From Neurospora tetraspora (Eukaryota > Ascomycota > Sordariomycetes > Sordariales > Sordariaceae), in NCBI RefSeq assembly GCF_033439725.1, contig NW_026944389.1, forward strand, positions 1,922,001 through 1,986,000: a DNA stretch of 64,000 nucleotides, written 5' to 3'. Positions 58,560 through 64,000 of the stretch are shown here, in pieces. Both the position numbers and the translations under genes were made by a program. A model generated the notes under the pieces. That model was given only the letters and a program-made list of their open reading frames with translations. It made no database searches and was not told where the DNA came from. Positions within the stretch are counted from its first letter, which is position 1, and each line of letters opens with the position of its first letter.

Positions 58560-60694
58560 TCACCCAAACAAACTATGCAGCCCCGTCCGACTCATCACAT
58601 CCAACCAATGCGTTCTCCTAGGCGTATCAATCTCCTCATCATACGCGCTCCACACAGCATGCAACAACTGCTTCGCCACCTTGATCGGCTTAGGCGGCAG
58701 CGACAGCTCCAACTGACCCAGACGATCAATAAGAATCGATCGAGCCTGCGATATCTTAATTGCCTGCGTATCCTCTGCAGCATTTTCACACGCCGACGCC
58801 GACGACGACGACGATGTTCCTGACCCCCCAAACCCAATACCTGCAGGTAACCCCGGAATGGTTCCCAACCCCAAGTATGTTGATGAAGACTCCAAACTCA
58901 ACAAATAACTATACTCGCCCTGCCCCAGCGCCGTCTTGCTATCGAACCTGAGCCCGCTTCCGGCGCAAAGACACAGCAGCGGCTGGATACACCGCAGACT
59001 GCTCGCGGGTATCCGGTCAAGGATCTCGGTGACGTGTAAGGCTAGTGGCGATACCCATTTGGTCCAGATGATGGCCGGGTCGATGGGCGCGTCTCGGTGC
59101 AGGCCGAGGTCGGGTATCCGCTTGGCGACTAGGTCGGGGAAGGACTCGTAGAGTTGCAGGAGGGAGCAGAGGCGGTAGGTCTCGGTGGCGAGGCGGAGGT
59201 CTTTGGTTATGTTTGGGGTGGTGGTGGAATTGTTGGGTAAGGAGGAGGAGGTTAGTTGTGTGTGGGCGTTGTGGTGGTGGTTGTCGGCGCCGTCGTCGGT
59301 GGGTACGTCAATAGCTAGCAGCGCTTCCTCGATGCGCGTGGCTTCCTTGATATCTTTCATTGCGCTTTGCAGGGCCCGTAGCGTCGTTCCGTCGTTATGT
59401 CGCCATCGGCTGCGCGAGCGCCGACACAGCGCGATGGCTTTGCCGAATAGTCTGAAGACGTCCGCCGAGACGCCGGTCCAGGGGTGAGGCGTTGAGGCAA
59501 CCAGGGTGCCTTGGATGGTAGAAATGGGCGGGTCCGGCCAGCTGAGCATGTTCTTAAAGTCGGTCTCGTCGTCACTCACCACGCTGCGGAGCATTTCTTC
59601 GTAGATAAGGCAGCCGTTGAAGAAGTCGAGCAGTTCCTGGTCCTCTTGACTCAAAGTCCAGCTGTTCAGCACTTGCAGCACTGCTCTCGCTTGGCGGAGG
59701 TATTGTTGCCCCAGCTGCCGGGCTTCCATCCAGCACATGGACGAGCTCATGCAGAAGAGAGAGAGGAGCAGGCCGCGCGGGAAGACGGTGCAGTGCCCGT
59801 TGAAGAAGCTGACGAGCTCGGCTTTGATGGCCTCGGTTGCGAGGCGGGGCGCCATACGGGCTGTCTCTCGCATCACGGCGGGAAGCTTCTCTACGAGGGA
59901 AGCGCTACTGATGGACTGCAGGGCGTAGAAGACGGGCGGAGAGGTGTTCCAGAGGACGGATGTTAGTCGTCGGTAGGGGTTGGAGGCGGAGTCGTAGGCG
60001 GACCAGGAGGCGCACACGGACTTGAACCAGTGTTCGATCAGGAAGGAGCGAACGTCCACGACGGGTTGGGTTAGAGTTAATGTTTGAGCAAAGGTACGTT
60101 TGTCGTAAGAGGACGGTACGATCATCGTAGAATATAAGCCATCCTGTCCTTCAACGGGGGTCCCAGGCGAGGGTAGAGGCGAAGAGGATATAGACGGTGT
60201 CGAGAACGATGCTGAGGGCGGCGGTGTCTCTGCATGGCTTGGAGGCGGAGTCTGAGCAGGTGCTTTAGTAGTAGGCCTGGGATTATGAACATCACTCGAC
60301 GTTGGCTTTTCCTTGGATGGGACAATGGATGCGGATGCGGCAGTGACAAGTTGTGTGAAGTTTTCTGGCTCAGTTCTTGGCTGTGCTGGGAGAGAAACTT
60401 CGTGCTTGGTCGACCATTGTAGACGCTGCTGATAGCCGGGACATTCGAACCCTTTCTGGGCACAGTTCCGGCATCCTGGTTTTGTTTCATCGCATCGTAG
60501 CTACCTCCACCGAAGTCAGTACACTCGGCTCTGCGTCGATCATGGTCGTCATCCCCAGCTTCAGACTGATACGACATGAACAGGAACGGCTGAAGAGAAT
60601 AGCGGACAAGACCACTTACGCGTCTGAGCTTGCACGTCCGACAACCGCTCCTGGACTTTTGTCTATTCTTCATCGGGGCACGAGTTTGCGCCAT
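58560..60694 (-). CDS. Zn(II)2Cys6 fungal transcription factor, 671 aa
   Basis: Model: exon 1 60694..60620, intron 60619..60501 (GTAAGT...GGTAG), exon 2 60500..58560. The zinc cluster is Cys18, 21, 28, 35, 38 and 45 (CRTCKLRR-LRCDETKPGCRN...C), with the intron placed exactly between Arg25 and Leu26, as in many fungal regulators. A Ser/Thr/Pro linker runs to about residue 145. The rest (from MIVPSSYDKRTFAQTLTLTQ) is an all-helical fungal-specific regulatory domain with FLIEHWFKSV, EARQLGQQYLRQARAVL, YEEMLRSVVSDDETDFKNML and KPIKVAKQLLHAVWSAYDEE. The internal ATG at 60125 would give a protein without a DNA-binding domain and was rejected as the start. Target genes unknown; it is convergent with the ammonium transporter, 209 bp away. 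Confidence 0.9.
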
Positions 60695-60927
60695 GCTCAG
60701 TCGGTTCTAGTATTGCTTTATGTCACCTTTCGAGACATTGCACAAGCAGTTGCCGGATACCGACTTGCCCAGGTTGTGAGAAGAGGTCTGGAAAATGGAC
60801 ATTGTGGTCCAAGTAGTTCAGGCGGTGTTGAGGATCGGATAGGAGCGAGAATACGACCAACCCATGCCATGGCACTAGTCTAGTGATGGGGGGGATTTTC
60901 ACGGAAATTGTAAGGATGCGAAAAGTA

Positions 60928-63900
60928 CTCGTCGGTTAGGTGCACGCATTGGCCACCCTCTGGGGGCCAGCCATGTGGGGCCTCCCTTTGGGGGCCCGCT
61001 TACAGCCAGCCAACCGACTCTCATCGTCCCTTTGAGAGTCGGATTTTTTACATATAACGTACAAACTCTATAACAGTATAGAATCTGCACTCAACTATAA
61101 TATTACTATTCTTTACTACATTATACTATAAATAACTTCATTTTACTCATTTCATTATATTCGATCTTTTGTATATATTTTTATTATACCTATATTTAAC
61201 CCTAACGTTATATCCTGTATAAAGAAGGCTGCCTAGCATTTTATTATAAGTTAGACTGCAATTGTAACCCGATTTACTACCTTACAATTTAAAGTTAATA
61301 TTAAAGTTAGAAATAAAAGGAGGGTTATGTATAAAAGTATAGGGGTACTATTTAATATTAGTAAGGCTATCGTTAAGAAGTATATAATACTTATTAGAGA
61401 GGGTAAGGCTCTACCGATTAGTATAGAAGTATATCGACCTCTAACCTTAATTATAAATAAGGATAAAGCTTTTAATATCGTAATTTAAATTGCTAATTAC
61501 AATTACTTCCCTTTAAATAATACCTCCCTTATTAAGTTAGCTAATTAATTACGAACTTAATAGTTATACCCCCTTCTATTAATCTCTATAGAGGGTAGCT
61601 TATAGAGTAGCGTAAGAAGTATTTAGAATTCGAATTTAAAGCGGCTAACTTTAAAAACGTAAAAAGAATAAATATTAAAATTCAATTAAACTCCCTTAAA
61701 AATTAATTTAAAGAGGTAAAGGCTATATATAATGGCTTTAATATTAAGGAAGAGAACGTTTAGAATATAAATGAATTTCCCTTCTAAGTAAGGGAAATTA
61801 AGGGAATTATAAAGGTATAAGGGTAGACTTGCTTTATATTATTACTCCCTATACTAAATTATATAATAATAGGTATTATTTATAAAGAATCGGGTACGTA
61901 CGAAAAGGATTATATTTAACTGTAGTAATAAGAAAAGTTTAATTACTATCGATACTATATCGGTTGCAATTAAAAGTATCCCTTTATTCCTAATATTTAA
62001 AATATAGATTATAATAAAGCTCTAACTTCGTTATTAATAATTAAATTTAATTTTATTTAATTAATTACATTTATATTAATTTATTTATAAATATAAAGGA
62101 ATACACAGGCTAATTACAAAGTTAATTTAAATATAGTTATTACTAATATATTAATTAGATATAATAATATTTATTATATATTGTAGTAAATTTAGTACTT
62201 TAATAAATATTCCTTTAAATTATCCTCCTCCTTTAATAATTATACTATTAATAATTAGTTCAATCTATTACTTAATTACCTGCCTCCCTTTAAAAGATTA
62301 GAACCTTTTGAAGGGTATAGAATAACCGTTAGTTTTATATTAGTTATTAAACTGAAAGTATATCGGGTTCTTTTTATAAATAGATTTAAGGCGTACGAGG
62401 ATTTATATATTCTATAATACTATAAAGCGTTCGATATTATCCTTTTTATTCTCCCTTTTTATATTAATTATATACTTTAACCACTTAATATAGGAGTTTA
62501 TTAAACGGTTAAAAAGGTTTACTAGAAAGCTTTAATAGATGAGATTACTAGCAGGGTTATTAATATTAACTATACGGTCTTCTTAAATAATTAGAAGAAA
62601 GTTAAGGAGGCGGGCTTTATTCGAAATAATATATATAAAGGATAGAAGAAAATTAGTCTTTAGCCTCTTAAACCCGACGTCCTTTTTAATAAGTTGCATA
62701 AATTTGTTAGGATACGGTAAGAACCTTTGTTCCTTAACTGATTTGAGGTTATAATTCTTTGTAAAGTACTATGTACGTTGGAACTATTAGCGATTTAATA
62801 ATATATTGATGGGTATAATTCGCTTATTAGAAAGGTTTATAACGAAGTTAGAATTGCCTTTAAAGTGTTTATTAATATTTAAAACTTAGTATGTAATTGG
62901 TAAGAATATTAGAAGCGCTATATTAAAGTAAAAGTTTATAAGTAAAACCTTCGTAAGTATATTTCTATTAGCGATAAAATTTATATAAAGTAGGTTCTTA
63001 ATATTAAGGTTGTAGTAAAAAGGGTAGTTAATATAGAAAAAGGATTAAAGAAGATATAGCAAATAAACTTTACCTTTATTTAAAAAGTTGCCCTCGAAGA
63101 GAACCTTAGCCTTAAATAGTAGCTATTACGTAAATTTAAAATTAAGAAGAAAGTTAAGCTTAATTTAATTAATAAGGCTAATATTTTAAATGACTATAGC
63201 CTTATTCGTATTATTAAGGACGATTTAGAATATAATATAATATTAAAATTTATAGAGGGGTAGGACGAAGCTATTATTAATAATACCCAGCGTACTCTCT
63301 TAATCAAATAATAGGGTTTTAATTATTTATATTATATATTAGAAATAAGGTTATAGAAGGTTCCCTAACTTAAATAAGACTTTAATACTTTTTTGGCTAG
63401 TATTGAAGACGAGGAGGATAAATTCTATAAAGCTATAGGGAAGGCTACCCTTTTTAGTTATAATAAAAAATTCGTACTTTTTAAAATATATAGTAAGAAG
63501 CGGGCTAGAAAGGTTCGTAAAGGAAGTACTTCGTCGGTTAAAGTTTTTTAGGTAACGAGGGTATAAATATACTTAGTAAACTCCTAGCTATACCACAATA
63601 CGCCTATATAATAAGTATATAAATAGTACAAATTAAACTATCGTTTGGATTATTTATATTAATACTATACCTTCCTAGAAAGAGGTTTAAAAAGGGGAAG
63701 GGGAAGGCTGTCGATATAGATTTTAACGAGGAGGAGGTTACTATAATAATTATAATAGTAGCGGGCAAGAAACTGGAGGTGCCCGTAAGCTGTATAAAGG
63801 TAATAGTTACTATAAACAACGATTTTAGCGACGATGGGAATTTACAAAGGGAAGAGGAAGAAGAGGAGGAGTTGGATATTATATTATGAGTACGGGCTAT

Positions 63901-64000
63901 AAAGGCTTTATAATATTATAATAATATATTATGATAATTTGATTATAAAAGAAATACATTGCTGAATGCGCGTAATTGAGACGAATAGTGTACATCTTTT
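60928..64000 (+). mobile_element. Decayed pogo/Fot1-like DNA transposon (RIP-mutated), runs off window
   Basis: The left end is probably at a TA (60926-60927), followed by GTCGGTTAGGTGCACGC. About 110 bp of GC-rich terminal DNA follows, then an abrupt switch at 61043 to very AT-rich sequence full of stops. Fragments of a Tc1/mariner-superfamily (pogo/Fot1) DDE transposase can still be read. FKEVKAIYNGFNIKEENVWN then INEFPF lies near 61710-61785, where a D in the usual NMDE has become N. FILPFYINYILQPLNIGV near 62445-62500 matches the PPHTTHLLQPLDVGVF region, with its D changed to N. VKEAGFIRNNIYKG lies near 62600-62640. The G-to-A and C-to-T bias fits RIP. The usual length of such elements is about 1.9 kb, so the part beyond about 62.8 kb may be an extended C-terminus or a second element. 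No right terminal repeat is seen in the window. Confidence 0.75.
60931..61042. repeat. Transposon terminal/subterminal inverted repeats
   Basis: GTCGGTT at 60931-60937 is inverted as AACCGAC at 61012-61018. CCGACTCTC (61014-61022) is inverted as GAGAGTCGG (61034-61042). Between them are two near-copies of CTTTGGGGGCC-type words (about 60958-60966 and 60986-60996). This GC-rich block marks the left end of the element. Confidence 0.65.

Noticed and set aside
60925-64000. Possibility that the AT-rich right end is a retroelement
   Set aside because: The readable pieces match a pogo/Fot1-type DDE transposase, and terminal inverted words are present; no reverse transcriptase, capsid or long terminal repeat pattern is seen.

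Overview
This window is nuclear DNA of a filamentous ascomycete, most likely a member of the Sordariales (Neurospora, Sordaria, Podospora, Chaetomium relatives). The reasons are: short introns of about 50-110 bp with GTRNGT donors and CTNAC-type branch points; a Rieske protein very close to what I remember of Neurospora FES-1; a HET-domain gene; a DUF3716 protein; and a right end made of very AT-rich, stop-riddled transposon DNA of the kind left by repeat-induced point mutation (RIP). All gene models were joined by hand from reading frames and splice signals, so exon borders are predictions. No database was searched.

Layout, left to right. 1-3.8 kb: the 5' part of a THP3/LENG8-type SAC3/GANP gene, divergent from the ESCRT-II gene VPS36. 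4.2-11.1 kb: three minus-strand genes: a membrane protein of unknown function, a 108-aa Gly-rich protein, and a 1004-aa protein with two DUF3716 Cys domains and a cupin-like C-terminus. 13-15.2 kb: two secreted carbohydrate-active enzymes, an intact CE3 acetyl esterase and a shrunken, frame-scrambled GH5 mannanase. 16.5-25 kb: a YVC1-like TRP channel, a mucin-like single-pass surface protein, and a DJ-1/HSP31 protein. 25.5-30 kb: a 1431-aa Gln/Ala/Pro-rich protein. 32.9-38.4 kb: DDB1 and the Rieske iron-sulfur protein. 41.3-45.6 kb: a secreted protein with acidic repeats and a HET-domain protein. 46.3-55.5 kb: an R3H protein, a PQ-loop membrane protein, a WRAP53/TCAB1-type WD40 protein with a GC-AG intron, and a probable ZIP2/SHOC1-type XPF-fold protein. 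56.6-60.7 kb: an ammonium transporter with GATA-type sites upstream, convergent with a Zn2Cys6 regulator. 60.9-64 kb: a decayed pogo/Fot1-like DNA transposon running off the window.

Most genes are single housekeeping or accessory loci; I see no biosynthetic cluster. Plausible links are THP3 with mRNA processing; VPS36 with endosomal sorting; and the transporter with GATA control of nitrogen use. DDB1 is, in Neurospora, part of the CUL4 complex that directs H3K9 methylation to RIP-mutated DNA like that at the right end. The least ordinary loci are the DUF3716/cupin protein, the ZIP2-like protein, the scrambled mannanase, two hairpin-forming inverted repeats in the 38.4-41.3 kb gap, and the transposon end that kept its GC-rich terminus.
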